Below, piece after piece: positions 10,097 to 17,849 of a stretch of DNA of 64,000 nucleotides. The notes beneath the pieces are model-generated. The model searched no databases. It was not told the DNA's origin and saw nothing but the letters and a program-made list of their open reading frames with translations. The DNA is from Halorientalis sp. LT38 (GTDB lineage Archaea; Halobacteriota; Halobacteria; Halobacteriales; Haloarculaceae). The position numbers were made by a program, and so were the translations under genes. The stretch spans positions 806,001 to 870,000 of the forward strand of contig NZ_JAYEZN010000001.1 in NCBI RefSeq assembly GCF_037031225.1, in the 5' to 3' direction. Each line of letters opens with the position of its first letter. The stretch's first letter is position 1.

Positions 10097-10609
10097 ATGG
10101 ACGAGGACAGCCGGATCGCGGCCGTCGACGAGGTGCCGACGGACTCGACCTTCCTGTTCCGGGTCCGCGATCTGGACGGGGACGAGGAGCGGGAGGCGAT
10201 CCTGCTCCGGATCGTGGACGGCGAGGACGAGCGAGACGCGTACGAACGGAGTGAGTCCTCGGAACCGGCGAGCGGGGAGGAACGAAGTGACGACCCGCGA
10301 GACGACGCGGGCGAGATCGCCTGCTGGCTGAACTACTGCCAGCACTTCACGCACATCAAACTCGACAAGGGATCGGGCGCGCCGATGCGCGACGGGGAAG
10401 TCGTCTGCGCGAACCACGGGGCCTACTTCGAGGGCGATTCCGGCCTCTGTACCTACGGCCCGTGCGAGGGGGCGTACCTTGAGGGCGTCGAGGTCGAGGT
10501 CCGCGAGGGCGCCGTCTACCTGACCGACGCGGATTACGACTTCGTCGGCGTCGGGCCCGGCGAGGAAGACGATCTGGACCTGTCCTCGAAGTCGAACTAC
10601 GAGTTCTGA
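10097..10609 (+). CDS. Rieske [2Fe-2S] protein
   Basis: 170 residues. Rieske cluster motif C-x-H (CQH, about residue 79) followed after 20 residues by C-x2-H (CANH). There are no membrane segments, so it is probably a soluble Rieske-type electron carrier. Residues ~45-72 are a Ser/Glu/Asp/Arg-rich insertion (ERSESSE, EERSDDP) between the first strands and the cluster-binding lobe. The C-terminus YDFVGVGPGEEDD is acidic. No oxygenase partner is adjacent. The 3' end overlaps the convergent membrane-protein gene by 13 bases. Confidence 0.88.
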   Translation: MDEDSRIAAVDEVPTDSTFLFRVRDLDGDEEREAILLRIVDGEDERDAYERSESSEPASGEERSDDPRDDAGEIACWLNYCQHFTHIKLDKGSGAPMRDGEVVCANHGAYFEGDSGLCTYGPCEGAYLEGVEVEVREGAVYLTDADYDFVGVGPGEEDDLDLSSKSNYEF

Positions 10610-11091
10610 TCGGGACGCCGGTTCTGGCTCACCTGGAGGCCGCGAGCGGTCCCCACGAGCACCATCAGGGCGCCGACGAACACGAGCACGACGGTCCCCA
10701 GCAACACGAAGATGGAGTCGCCGAAGGTGAGACCGGCCGCGAGCAGCGCCGGCAGTCCGACCACGAAGAAGGCCCCGAGGAGGACCGAGACCCGTTGCGC
10801 TCTGGTGAACGGTTGCTCGCGCAGGAGTCGGTAGGGCGAGCGGCCGGGAACGGCGAGGCCGGCGGCGGTGACGGTCAGTCCACCGACGATGCCGACGAAG
10901 GAGACCAGCAGCGTGTCACCGCCCCAGCCGGGCGTCTGGCCGCGTTGCTGGGGGAGTCGCTCCTCCTGCCCGCTCTCCAGCAGGCCGGTCAGCAGCGACG
11001 GAAAGGCGAGCGTCACGATACCGGCGACGAGCACCGTGATCCCCCCGACCACGAGCGCCGTCCGCACGGTTGCGCCCAGTGTCCCGCGCAC
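10597..11091 (-). CDS. Four-helix membrane protein, unknown function
   Basis: 164 residues with four predicted membrane spans: about 10-33 (ALVVGGITVLVAGIVTLAF), 57-80, 100-122 and 126-148. A short loop (SGQEERLPQQRGQ) lies between spans 1 and 2. I do not recognise a family. It overlaps the 3' end of the Rieske gene on the opposite strand by 13 bases. Confidence 0.65.
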   Translation of the reverse strand: MRGTLGATVRTALVVGGITVLVAGIVTLAFPSLLTGLLESGQEERLPQQRGQTPGWGGDTLLVSFVGIVGGLTVTAAGLAVPGRSPYRLLREQPFTRAQRVSVLLGAFFVVGLPALLAAGLTFGDSIFVLLGTVVLVFVGALMVLVGTARGLQVSQNRRPDQNS

Positions 11092-11139
11092 GTTCCCCGT
11101 ATCCCCGTTGAACGCCCTATAGTTTGCTACTCGTGACTG

Positions 11140-11436
11140 TCACTCGATACGGAAGATCGGTTCCCCCACGTCCTCGCTCTTGCACTCGGGGCACCGACTC
11201 GGGCGATTCACCAGGTCGTCGAACTCCTCGAACCCGCAGTCGCGACAGGTCGGTGGCGCGACCAGCAACTGTTCGTCGGTGTGTTCGAGCGACTGAGCGA
11301 TGTGCTCGACGTGGGTGAGCGCCGTGCTCGTCACGATGTCGAACTCCCGGGCGATGGCGGCGGCGGCCATCGGCTCCTCGCGGAGTCGGTCGGTCACGCG
11401 CTGGCGGGTCGTCCGGTCCGTCTTCGCCTCGCGCAT
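11140..11436 (-). CDS. HTH/zinc-ribbon transcriptional regulator (COG3357 type)
   Basis: 98 residues. An N-terminal winged-helix-like segment (TRQRVTDRLREEPMAAAAIA, then a recognition helix near STALTHVEHI) is fused to a C-terminal zinc ribbon with CxxC pairs CRDC and CPEC. This matches the archaeal family of predicted regulators with an HTH plus Zn ribbon. I chose the ATG at 11436 because an AT-rich box (GTATGTG) lies 27 bases upstream; a longer frame would run through that promoter. Target genes unknown. Confidence 0.8.
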   Translation of the reverse strand: MREAKTDRTTRQRVTDRLREEPMAAAAIAREFDIVTSTALTHVEHIAQSLEHTDEQLLVAPPTCRDCGFEEFDDLVNRPSRCPECKSEDVGEPIFRIE

Positions 11437-11457
11437 GCCGGTCGTTTGGGTCCAATT

Positions 11458-11464
11458 CACATAC
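11458..11464 (-). promoter_or_regulatory. TATA-like box of the HTH/Zn-ribbon gene
   Basis: GTATGTG on the minus strand, about 25 bases before the ATG at 11436. It supports a leaderless transcript and the shorter start. Confidence 0.4.
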
Positions 11465-11566
11465 TTCTTCTGGACGGCGCAACCGGTGACGGCGCCGGGG
11501 AGGCGGCGTACACCCGTCAAACGGCGGTCCAAAAAGAACTTAGCCCCGTAGGGCGACCCACCGCGC

Positions 11567-12529
11567 ATGGAAGCTGTTGTTCTCGCCGGGGGTTACGCGA
11601 CGCGGCTGTGGCCGGTCACGAAGCATCGGCCCAAGATGCTCCTCCCGGTGGGGGAGACGACCGTCATCGATCGCATTCTGACCGAACTGGAGTCCGACGA
11701 CCGGATCGACGACGTCTACGTCAGCACGAACGAGCGCTTCGGCCCCGACTTCGAGGCCCACGTCGAGAAGGAGGGCTACGAGAAGCCCCAGCTGTCCATC
11801 GAGGAGACCACCGAGGAAGACGAGAAGTTCGGCGTCGTCGGTGCGCTCGCCCAGCTTGTCGAGCGCGAGGACGTCGACGACGACCTGCTCGTGATCGCTG
11901 GCGACAACCTCATGGGCTTTTCCGTCTCCGACTTTCTCGACTACTTCGAGGAAAAATCGTCACCGACGCTGGCGGCCTACGACGTCGGGTCCCGGGAGAA
12001 GGCCAAATCCTACGGCCTGGTCGAACTCGACGGTGATCGCGTGGTCGACTTCCAGGAGAAGCCCGACGAGCCCAACAGCACGCTGGTCTCGATCGCCTGC
12101 TACGCCTTCCCCGCCGAGAGCATCCGCTTCGCCGAGTACCTCGAGGGCGGCAACAACCCCGACGAGCCCGGCTGGTTCCTCCAGTGGCTCCAGTCCCGCG
12201 ACGACGTCTACGCCTTCACCTTCGACGACGCCTGGTACGACATCGGCACGCCCGAGAGCTACCTCGAGGCCGTCGCCTGGGAACTCGACGGCGGGCAACT
12301 GGTCGCCGAGAGCGCCACCGTCGAGGGCTCGACGATCGGCGAGAACGTCCACGTCCTCCCCCGCGCCGAGGTCCGGGACTCGACCGTCGAGTCCGCGGTC
12401 GTCTTCCCCGACGCCGTCATCGAGGACTGCGAGATTCGCGACTCCATCATCGACAAGGACACCCACGTCGAGAATCTGGACCTCGCGGGCGCGCTCATCG
12501 GCGCGCACACCCAGATCACCAACGGCTGA
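11567..12529 (+). CDS. Sugar-phosphate nucleotidyltransferase
   Basis: 320 residues. The N-terminal nucleotidyltransferase domain has the signature GGYATRLWPVTKHRPKMLLP, typical of NTP:hexose-1-phosphate transferases (RmlA/GlmU/GCD1 group), and the metal-binding 'VIAGDNLMG'. From about residue 245 the sequence shows hexapeptide-like beta-helix repeats (TVEGSTIGENV, VFPDAVIEDC). It probably makes an NDP-sugar for glycan or S-layer glycosylation. The exact sugar cannot be read from sequence. An AT-rich box, AACTTAG, lies about 28 bases upstream. Confidence 0.87.
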   Translation: MEAVVLAGGYATRLWPVTKHRPKMLLPVGETTVIDRILTELESDDRIDDVYVSTNERFGPDFEAHVEKEGYEKPQLSIEETTEEDEKFGVVGALAQLVEREDVDDDLLVIAGDNLMGFSVSDFLDYFEEKSSPTLAAYDVGSREKAKSYGLVELDGDRVVDFQEKPDEPNSTLVSIACYAFPAESIRFAEYLEGGNNPDEPGWFLQWLQSRDDVYAFTFDDAWYDIGTPESYLEAVAWELDGGQLVAESATVEGSTIGENVHVLPRAEVRDSTVESAVVFPDAVIEDCEIRDSIIDKDTHVENLDLAGALIGAHTQITNG

Positions 12530-12544
12530 CGTCCGATTCCGCCG

Positions 12545-13162
12545 CTACTTCTCGGCGGTCGCCGTCATCCGACCGGCGAGTTCGCTCGCGATAGCCAGCC
12601 CGTACTCCAGTGGCAACGGGGCGGTGACGGCGTCGCTCTCGGCCGCCCACTCACCGTAGGCGTCCCGGTCGACGAAGACGTTCCCGTACGGGCAGGTGTA
12701 CCCGTACATCTCCTCGGGCGCGTACGGCGGATCGCCCGAGGCCGTCGCGTCGACGCCGAAGGAGAACACGGCCGTCTCGGGCGTCGCGTGGACGGTGCCG
12801 TCCGCCGTCACCTCGAAGCGGACCGTCTCACCCGAGGTCGGACACTCCGAGGTGACGGTGCCGGCTTCGCCGGTGAGGAAGGGGACGATCATCGGGTCGT
12901 AGACGCACTGGTAGGCCTGGCGCTCGCCGTCGGCCGTCAGGACGTGGGGCGATTCCTCGGTCGTGCAGAGGTCTTCGGGGCCCAGCGGGTCCTTGGCCGT
13001 GGGTTCGACGGCGAAAGTCACCGCGCCCAGCAAGTCCGCCGCGGTCTCGACCCCGTCGACGCCGTACAATTCGGCGATCGCGTCGCCCAGTCGCTCGGGG
13101 AGTTCGACGGTCGCCGCGTCCGTCGTCGGTTCGATCCGTATCGCGTCAGTGTTCGTGGTCAT
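12545..13162 (-). CDS. Organomercurial lyase (MerB)-like protein
   Basis: 205 residues. Aligns by motif with alkylmercury lyase: C86-x2-D89 (YQCVYD), C107 and C157 (YGYTCPYG). E. coli-plasmid MerB uses Cys96, Asp99 and Cys159 for protonolysis of the C-Hg bond and has Cys117 at the same 21-residue spacing. A short N-terminal helical domain precedes. No merA, merP or merT is nearby, so mercury detoxification is plausible but unproven; an NosL/MerB-family metal or thiol role is possible. I chose ATG 13162; another in-frame ATG lies at 13177. Divergent from an HxlR regulator. Confidence 0.78.
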   Translation of the reverse strand: MTTNTDAIRIEPTTDAATVELPERLGDAIAELYGVDGVETAADLLGAVTFAVEPTAKDPLGPEDLCTTEESPHVLTADGERQAYQCVYDPMIVPFLTGEAGTVTSECPTSGETVRFEVTADGTVHATPETAVFSFGVDATASGDPPYAPEEMYGYTCPYGNVFVDRDAYGEWAAESDAVTAPLPLEYGLAIASELAGRMTATAEK

Positions 13163-13178
13163 GGATTCCGCCACCATT

Positions 13179-13195
13179 ACTTCGAAGACCGAAGT
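13179..13195. promoter_or_regulatory. Inverted repeat between merB-like and HxlR genes
   Basis: Perfect 6-base inverted repeat ACTTCG-(AAGAC)-CGAAGT immediately upstream of the MerB-like start and about 52 bases upstream of the HxlR ATG. The position suits an operator for the divergent HxlR protein. Binding is inferred, not shown. Confidence 0.45.
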
Positions 13196-13215
13196 TATTA
13201 AGCTGTGAAGTCCAA

Positions 13216-13221
13216 AGTATA
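13216..13221 (+). promoter_or_regulatory. TATA-like box of the HxlR gene
   Basis: AGTATA centred about 28 bases before the ATG at 13247, giving a leaderless transcript. The minus-strand CTTAATAA just to the left probably serves the MerB-like gene. Confidence 0.45.
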
Positions 13222-13246
13222 GGACCAACTGCGAGGACTCGAACTC

Positions 13247-13591
13247 ATGACGGAGATCAGCTGTGACCTGGAGGACGGCGGGTGTTACTGCCTGCTGTCG
13301 GACGTGATGGAACTGCTCGGGAAGAAGTACGTGATGGACCTGGTGTGCATCGTCGCGATGCACGGGCGGGCGCGGTTCGGCGAGATCGAGTCGCACCTGC
13401 CGGGCGCGAGCACGTCGACGCTCTCGACGCGGCTGGACGAACTGGAAGCTGCTGGGCTCGTCCGGCGCGAGCAGTACGACGAGATCCCGCCCCGCGTCGA
13501 GTACGAACTGACGCCGGAAGGAGCGGAACTCGGCGAGCGGCTGGAGCCCGTCCTCGAGTGGGTGCGCGAGTACGACGGCTCGAGCGGCTAA
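13247..13591 (+). CDS. HxlR-family winged-helix regulator with cysteine-rich N-terminus
   Basis: 114 residues. Matches the HxlR family: ELLGKKYVMDLVCIVAM, RFGEIESHLPGAS, LSTRLDELEAAGLV and PPRVEYELTPEG. C6, C13 and C15 near the N-terminus, plus C34, could form a redox or metal-sensing site; HxlR proteins often sense thiol-reactive compounds through a conserved Cys. Transcribed away from the MerB-like gene with an inverted repeat between them, so local control is likely. The stop abuts the stop of the convergent Dph6-like gene. Confidence 0.88.
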   Translation: MTEISCDLEDGGCYCLLSDVMELLGKKYVMDLVCIVAMHGRARFGEIESHLPGASTSTLSTRLDELEAAGLVRREQYDEIPPRVEYELTPEGAELGERLEPVLEWVREYDGSSG

Positions 13592-14314
13592 TTAGGCCAG
13601 CCAGGCGTCTTCGATCTCGACGTACCCACGCGACCCCTCCCACACCGGCTCGTACTCCAGTTCGATCGCGCGGTCCATGTGCGGGCCGTCGGTCACCAGC
13701 GTCTCGAACTCGCCGCCCTCGCCCAGAATGTGCACGCCGTACTCGTCGTTGAGCGCTTCGAGTTCCGCGAGTGCATCGCGGTCCAGCGTCCGGCCGAGCC
13801 AGGACTCGTCCAGCCCGTAGGCCGCCACCTGGACGATCCGGATCTCGAAGCCGGCGTCGAGCATCGCGTCGGCCAGTTCGCGCGGGTCCTCCTGCCAGAG
13901 CGGCGCGTACACCTCGGCGCCGAGCCGGTCGGCCATCGCCTCGATGCGGCTGGTCTGGTACTCGCTCTCGACCGCGCCCGCGGTCACCCCCGCGAGACCG
14001 CCGTCGAGGTCCTCATCCAGTTCCCAGAGCGCGGCCTCCAGCGGTTCGAGTTCCGCGTCGCCCTGGACCCCCGAATCGGTGGCCGCCTCGGCGTCGAAGT
14101 CCGCTGGCTCCACGCCGACGAGTTCGATCCCGACGCTCTCGGCGGCCAGCGCGGCCAGGTCCGTCGCCGGGACGTGGTACATGTACGAGTCGCCCTCGGG
14201 GTGGACGGTCACGAGGCGCTCGACCGGCAGGCCGCGTTCGAGCGCCCGGTAGAGCGCCCACGAGGAGTCCTTGCCGCCCGAGAAGAGACCGACCCACGCG
14301 CCCTCGGCTGCCAT
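13592..14314 (-). CDS. dph6: Diphthine--ammonia ligase-like ATP pyrophosphatase
   Basis: 240 residues. N-terminal PP-loop SGGKDSSWALYRALE marks the adenosine-nucleotide alpha-hydrolase fold, and the family segments 'GVTAGAVESEYQTSRIE' and 'GEGGEFETLVTDGP' match Dph6/DUF71. Known role: ATP-dependent amidation of diphthine to diphthamide on elongation factor 2. The frame runs far upstream through other genes; the family start MAAEGAWVGLFSGGKDS is at 14314. Confidence 0.87.
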   Translation of the reverse strand: MAAEGAWVGLFSGGKDSSWALYRALERGLPVERLVTVHPEGDSYMYHVPATDLAALAAESVGIELVGVEPADFDAEAATDSGVQGDAELEPLEAALWELDEDLDGGLAGVTAGAVESEYQTSRIEAMADRLGAEVYAPLWQEDPRELADAMLDAGFEIRIVQVAAYGLDESWLGRTLDRDALAELEALNDEYGVHILGEGGEFETLVTDGPHMDRAIELEYEPVWEGSRGYVEIEDAWLA

Positions 14315-14367
14315 GCCCGGGGCTTGTCGGCGGTCGCCTAAATCCACACCGGTCCGAGTCGGCGGCG

Positions 14368-15510
14368 TTACTGTCCCTCGACGACCTCCTCCTCGACGCC
14401 GTTGAAGTACGAGGAGAAGCGGACGCCGACCAGCGAGACGAATACTCCGGCGAGGATGAAGAGAAGCAGGTGGACGCGCGGTTCGAGCGTGAAGCCCTGG
14501 ATCGAGACGATCCCCAGGTCCATCGCCGGGATCGAGAAGGCGGGGAACACCTCGGCGGTCTCGAGGAAGTACGCGGAGAAGCCGCGGACGACCAATCCGA
14601 CCGCGAGCGCGACGAAGGGGAGGTTGACGTAGGCGCTGTGGACCCGGTCCCGGCGGAGGATCTCGTCCAGTAGCCGCCCGGTGCTGGCGGCGAAGGCGGC
14701 CGCGGTCACCCACGGGATGCTGTCGAAGGCGAACCGCGTCGCGAGGATGAACGGGACATCGTTCTCGGTCGCCGAGATGCCGATCGCGCCGGCGAACACG
14801 CCGATCAGCGCCAGCCCGACGGCCACGACGTAGGTGACCAGAGACACCTGCCCGGAGTAGAGCGCGTTCTGGATCTGCCCCGGCAGCGACGCGAGCACGG
14901 AGTCGATGCCCAGCCCCTTGTAGAGGAAGAAGACGCCGATGACCGCGGCGATCGCCCCCGCGGCGACCGCCGGGCTGTTGGCCAGCGTCATCAGCGCGGG
15001 GAAAGCGAGCAAGGCGACGCCGAGCGGGATCAGGATCGTCTTCCGGAGTTCCTCGTCGGCCAGGAACTGCTTGAGCAGGTAGTAGGTGGACTCGATGTCC
15101 CTGGCCTGGCGGACGACGACGCGGTCGACGGCGTCGACGCGCACCCGGCTCTCGACGATCGGCACGAGCCGCTCGTCCTCGGCGCTGTCGACGACGACGA
15201 TGGCCGATTCGAGGTCGTACTCGTCGTCCAGCTGGTCGGTCTGGCGCGCGACCAGCCGGTCGGCCGACACGGAGTCGCCCACCGCCGAGAGCACGGCCAC
15301 GACGACGTCTTCGCCCTCGTCGCGGAGGTCGCGAGTGACCCGGAGCGCCTCGAGGACGCAGTTGACGCGACTGTCCTCGGGATCGGCCACCCCGAGGTCC
15401 GTCACGAGCGACTGGACGGCCTCCCACCCGACGACCGGCGGCTCCGCCGTGAGGTCCCCCGTCCGGTCGATACACGCCACCAACGTGGTCACGTTCGACT
15501 GTTGGGACAC
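14368..15510 (-). CDS. DUF373 family membrane protein
   Basis: 380 residues. A cytosolic N-terminal domain (1-~150) begins TTLVACIDRTGDL and contains 'AVLSAVGDSVSADRLVARQ', characteristic of archaeal DUF373. Six or seven membrane spans follow from about residue 157 to 365. Function unknown; conserved across Euryarchaeota. It lies between dph6 and a membrane protease, all on the minus strand, with a 27-base gap to the protease gene. Confidence 0.85.
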   Translation of the reverse strand: MSQQSNVTTLVACIDRTGDLTAEPPVVGWEAVQSLVTDLGVADPEDSRVNCVLEALRVTRDLRDEGEDVVVAVLSAVGDSVSADRLVARQTDQLDDEYDLESAIVVVDSAEDERLVPIVESRVRVDAVDRVVVRQARDIESTYYLLKQFLADEELRKTILIPLGVALLAFPALMTLANSPAVAAGAIAAVIGVFFLYKGLGIDSVLASLPGQIQNALYSGQVSLVTYVVAVGLALIGVFAGAIGISATENDVPFILATRFAFDSIPWVTAAAFAASTGRLLDEILRRDRVHSAYVNLPFVALAVGLVVRGFSAYFLETAEVFPAFSIPAMDLGIVSIQGFTLEPRVHLLLFILAGVFVSLVGVRFSSYFNGVEEEVVEGQ

Positions 15511-15537
15511 CGACGGATAAAAAACATTGCAGGCGGG

Positions 15538-16539
15538 TCAACGACGGAAGTCGAACCCGTCGCCACCGCGGAACGCGCTCGCGACGCCCGCCCCGAACGC
15601 GTACGCGGTCGATTGCGCACCGCTGCGCAGGCGGTCCCGCAGCCCCAGCGACGGCGTGAACTCGCGGACGTCGATCGGCTCCTCCAGGCGCGCTTCGAGT
15701 CGCTCCTCGACGTCCTCGCGCGTCCCGACCTCGTCGACGAGACCCAGTTCGTCCGCCTCCGTCCCGAGGTAGATCCGTGCCTCGGTCTCCCGGATCCGCT
15801 CGGGGTCGATGTCCCGACCCGCCGCCACGGTCTCGACGAAGTCGTCGTAGTAGTCGTCGACGATCCCCTGCAGGTACTCGCGTTCGTCCTCCTCGAGGTC
15901 CTTGAGCGGGAGGCCCGCGTCCTTGTACTCGCCGGCGGTGAACTGCTCGTAGCTGATCCCGAGGTCCTCGGCGAGGTCGCTGACGTTGACCCGCGAGCCG
16001 ATGACGCCGATGGACCCGACGATGCTCCCCCGCCGCGCCCACAGCTCGTCGCAGCCGCTCGCGATGTCGTACCCGCCGCTGGCGCAGACGTCCGTGGCGT
16101 AGGCGACCGTCGGCCCGTCGAAGCGCTCGGCGGCCAGCCGGATGTCCTCGCTCGGGACGATCTCGCCGCCCGGCGTGTTGAGTTTCACCAGCAGCGCCTC
16201 GGCCGCGCTCGCGTCGGCCTGTTCGATCTGCTCGACGATCGCGTCCGCGTCGGCGCCGGTCGGCCGCGAGGCGATCCCGCCGCCCGCAGAGCGGGTGATC
16301 GGTCCCTCGACGGCCACCTCCGCGACGTTGTACCCCGGCAAGATGCTGTCCGCGAGCGAACTCCCGACCCGCACCGCCATCGGCGCCACTGACAGCACGA
16401 GCACCACCCCGAGCAACGTCGTCAGGTCCTGCGGGTACGCGACGAGTACGAACCAGGCGAGGGCGATCACCGCGACCCCCACGACGAGTGCGAGGACGAC
16501 GCGTCCGATCCCCCGCAGTCGCCTCCGTCCATCTGTCAT
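15538..16539 (-). CDS. sppA: Membrane-bound S49 serine protease (signal peptide peptidase SppA type)
   Basis: 333 residues. Two N-terminal membrane spans (about 10-30 and 35-55) are followed by an S49/ClpP-like domain. The catalytic Ser is in ATDVCASGGYDIAS, and the general-base Lys is probably in the TAGEYKDAG segment, as in SppA. Expected role: degradation of cleaved signal peptides or membrane protein fragments. An in-frame start nine codons upstream exists; MTDGRRRLRG at 16539 gives the usual short cytosolic lead before the first span. Confidence 0.87.
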   Translation of the reverse strand: MTDGRRRLRGIGRVVLALVVGVAVIALAWFVLVAYPQDLTTLLGVVLVLSVAPMAVRVGSSLADSILPGYNVAEVAVEGPITRSAGGGIASRPTGADADAIVEQIEQADASAAEALLVKLNTPGGEIVPSEDIRLAAERFDGPTVAYATDVCASGGYDIASGCDELWARRGSIVGSIGVIGSRVNVSDLAEDLGISYEQFTAGEYKDAGLPLKDLEEDEREYLQGIVDDYYDDFVETVAAGRDIDPERIRETEARIYLGTEADELGLVDEVGTREDVEERLEARLEEPIDVREFTPSLGLRDRLRSGAQSTAYAFGAGVASAFRGGDGFDFRR

Positions 16540-16668
16540 GCTCGGGCTTCGGTGTCGCGCGGCCAAAAAACCGTCCGGTACCCCGCCGGCGTCACCCTGC
16601 GGTCGACGCGGCCGAGGCAGTCGCTCCCCGACGTCGCGAATCGAGAAAACTGCAAATCAGCGAGCCGT

Positions 16669-17559
16669 CTAGAGCAGCCCCGTCTTCTGGAGCTTCATCA
16701 GGTCCTCGGTGTCGAGGGTCTCGCCTTCCTTGAACTTCTGGTAGATCTCCTCGGCCTCCTCGCGCGCGGCCTCCTGCTCTTCCTCGCGCTTGCTGCGTTC
16801 CTGCTCTTCTTCCTTCTTGTCCAGTTCGCGCAGGCGCTTCTGGACGGTCACGAAGTCCTCGTGGTGCTGGTCGGCCGCCTCCTGGGCCTCGACGAACTTC
16901 TCGTGCATCTCGTCGGCGTCGTCGCGGATCTCGTCGGCCTCGCGGTAGGCCTCGATCATCTGGTTGTGATGTTTCTGGGCCTCGTCCGCGAGTTCGGTCA
17001 CCTTCTGGTGGTGCTGGGAGGCTTCCGAGCGGATCTCTTCGGCTTCCTCCTTGATCTCCTCGACGTCACCGGTCTGATCGAGCTTCTCCTTTTTCTCCTG
17101 GAGCTTCTCGCGTTTGTCCTCGATCTTCTCGATGAGCTCCCGCTCCTCTTCCGGGTTGAGGACCTCCGTCTGCTGTTTGAACTCCAGATCCTCGATCTCG
17201 TCTTTGAGCTGGTCCATCGAGCTGCCCTCGTCCAGTTCGAGGTCGGACTTCATCTCCTCGACCTGGTCGAACAGCTCGTTGGCCTCGGCGTTGAGCTCGT
17301 TGCGCTTTTCCTTGTGCTCCTGGACCTCCGAGTTGAGCTCGTCGCGTTTCTCGCGGTGCTCCTGGGCCTCGTCGACCTTCTCGCGCGTCTTCGCGTTCAG
17401 GTCGTCTCGGCTGGACGCCCGCTCCGAGGCGAGCTGGTTCAGCTCGTTCCGTCGGTCGCGGAGTTGTCCGGCGAGTTTGATAAGTTCGCCTTTCGATTTG
17501 TTTTCGATGTCGTCGTCTGTTACTTCGATGTTGTCAGTTTCGTCGATTGACTCTGCCAT
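16669..17559 (-). CDS. Long coiled-coil protein (COG1340-like)
   Basis: 296 residues, almost entirely charged alpha-helical heptads rich in Glu, Lys, Arg and Gln from about residue 20 to 265, with His pairs at intervals (SQHHQKV, AQKHHNQM, DQHHED). No enzymatic motif. The C-terminus EGETLDTEDLMKLQKTGLL is conserved-looking in haloarchaeal homologues, which are sometimes labelled as phosphoserine phosphatase homologues without supporting motifs. A structural or scaffold role is inferred. A Shine-Dalgarno-like AGAGGTG sits 7-13 bases before the ATG, so this transcript has a leader, unlike most here. Confidence 0.82.
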   Translation of the reverse strand: MAESIDETDNIEVTDDDIENKSKGELIKLAGQLRDRRNELNQLASERASSRDDLNAKTREKVDEAQEHREKRDELNSEVQEHKEKRNELNAEANELFDQVEEMKSDLELDEGSSMDQLKDEIEDLEFKQQTEVLNPEEERELIEKIEDKREKLQEKKEKLDQTGDVEEIKEEAEEIRSEASQHHQKVTELADEAQKHHNQMIEAYREADEIRDDADEMHEKFVEAQEAADQHHEDFVTVQKRLRELDKKEEEQERSKREEEQEAAREEAEEIYQKFKEGETLDTEDLMKLQKTGLL

Positions 17560-17674
17560 GGTTACACCTCTATGCCATTACCGCTCCAGCTCGCGACAGT
17601 CGCCACTGCGTGGCGTCGGCCAGCACCTGATAAGTAGGGTTCCCTGTCATTCTACGGGCGTCGCACGATACTGC

Positions 17675-17697
17675 CGGAACGCTGGAGGCGTTCTGGT
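17675..17697 (-). other. Stem-loop in the coiled-coil gene leader
   Basis: Inverted repeat CCGGAACGC-(TGGAG)-GCGTTCTGG, a 9-base-pair stem with one G-U pair. If transcription starts at the AT-rich core at 17720-17730 on the minus strand, this hairpin lies near the 5' end of a leader of about 140 bases ahead of the coiled-coil gene. Confidence 0.4.
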
Positions 17698-17710
17698 AGG
17701 TGATAGTATT

Positions 17711-17743
17711 GGTGACGACAATTTAAATATTCCGGTCGTCACC
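17711..17743. promoter_or_regulatory. Inverted repeat flanking an AT-rich promoter core
   Basis: Perfect 9-base inverted repeat GGTGACGAC / GTCGTCACC separated by 15 bases that contain ATTTAAATAT. A TATA-like core enclosed by a dyad suggests an operator-controlled promoter. It faces the coiled-coil gene on the minus strand; no gene starts close by on the plus strand. The rest of the 17560-17849 gap shows no gene. Confidence 0.45.
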
Positions 17744-17849
17744 CCCCGCGGAACCGACTACCAAACGCCTGACGGCACCACGGTACGGTCACCCATACCG
17801 AGCCGGCAGGGTCGATACCGCACCCCGTTCGCCGACCGCGGCACCGCGA

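Noticed and set aside
13225-13250. T-arm-like sequence (GAGTTCGAGTCC on the minus strand) suggesting a tRNA
   Set aside because: The flanking bases do not form a 5-base-pair T stem and no acceptor or anticodon arm is present. No tRNA was found anywhere in the window.
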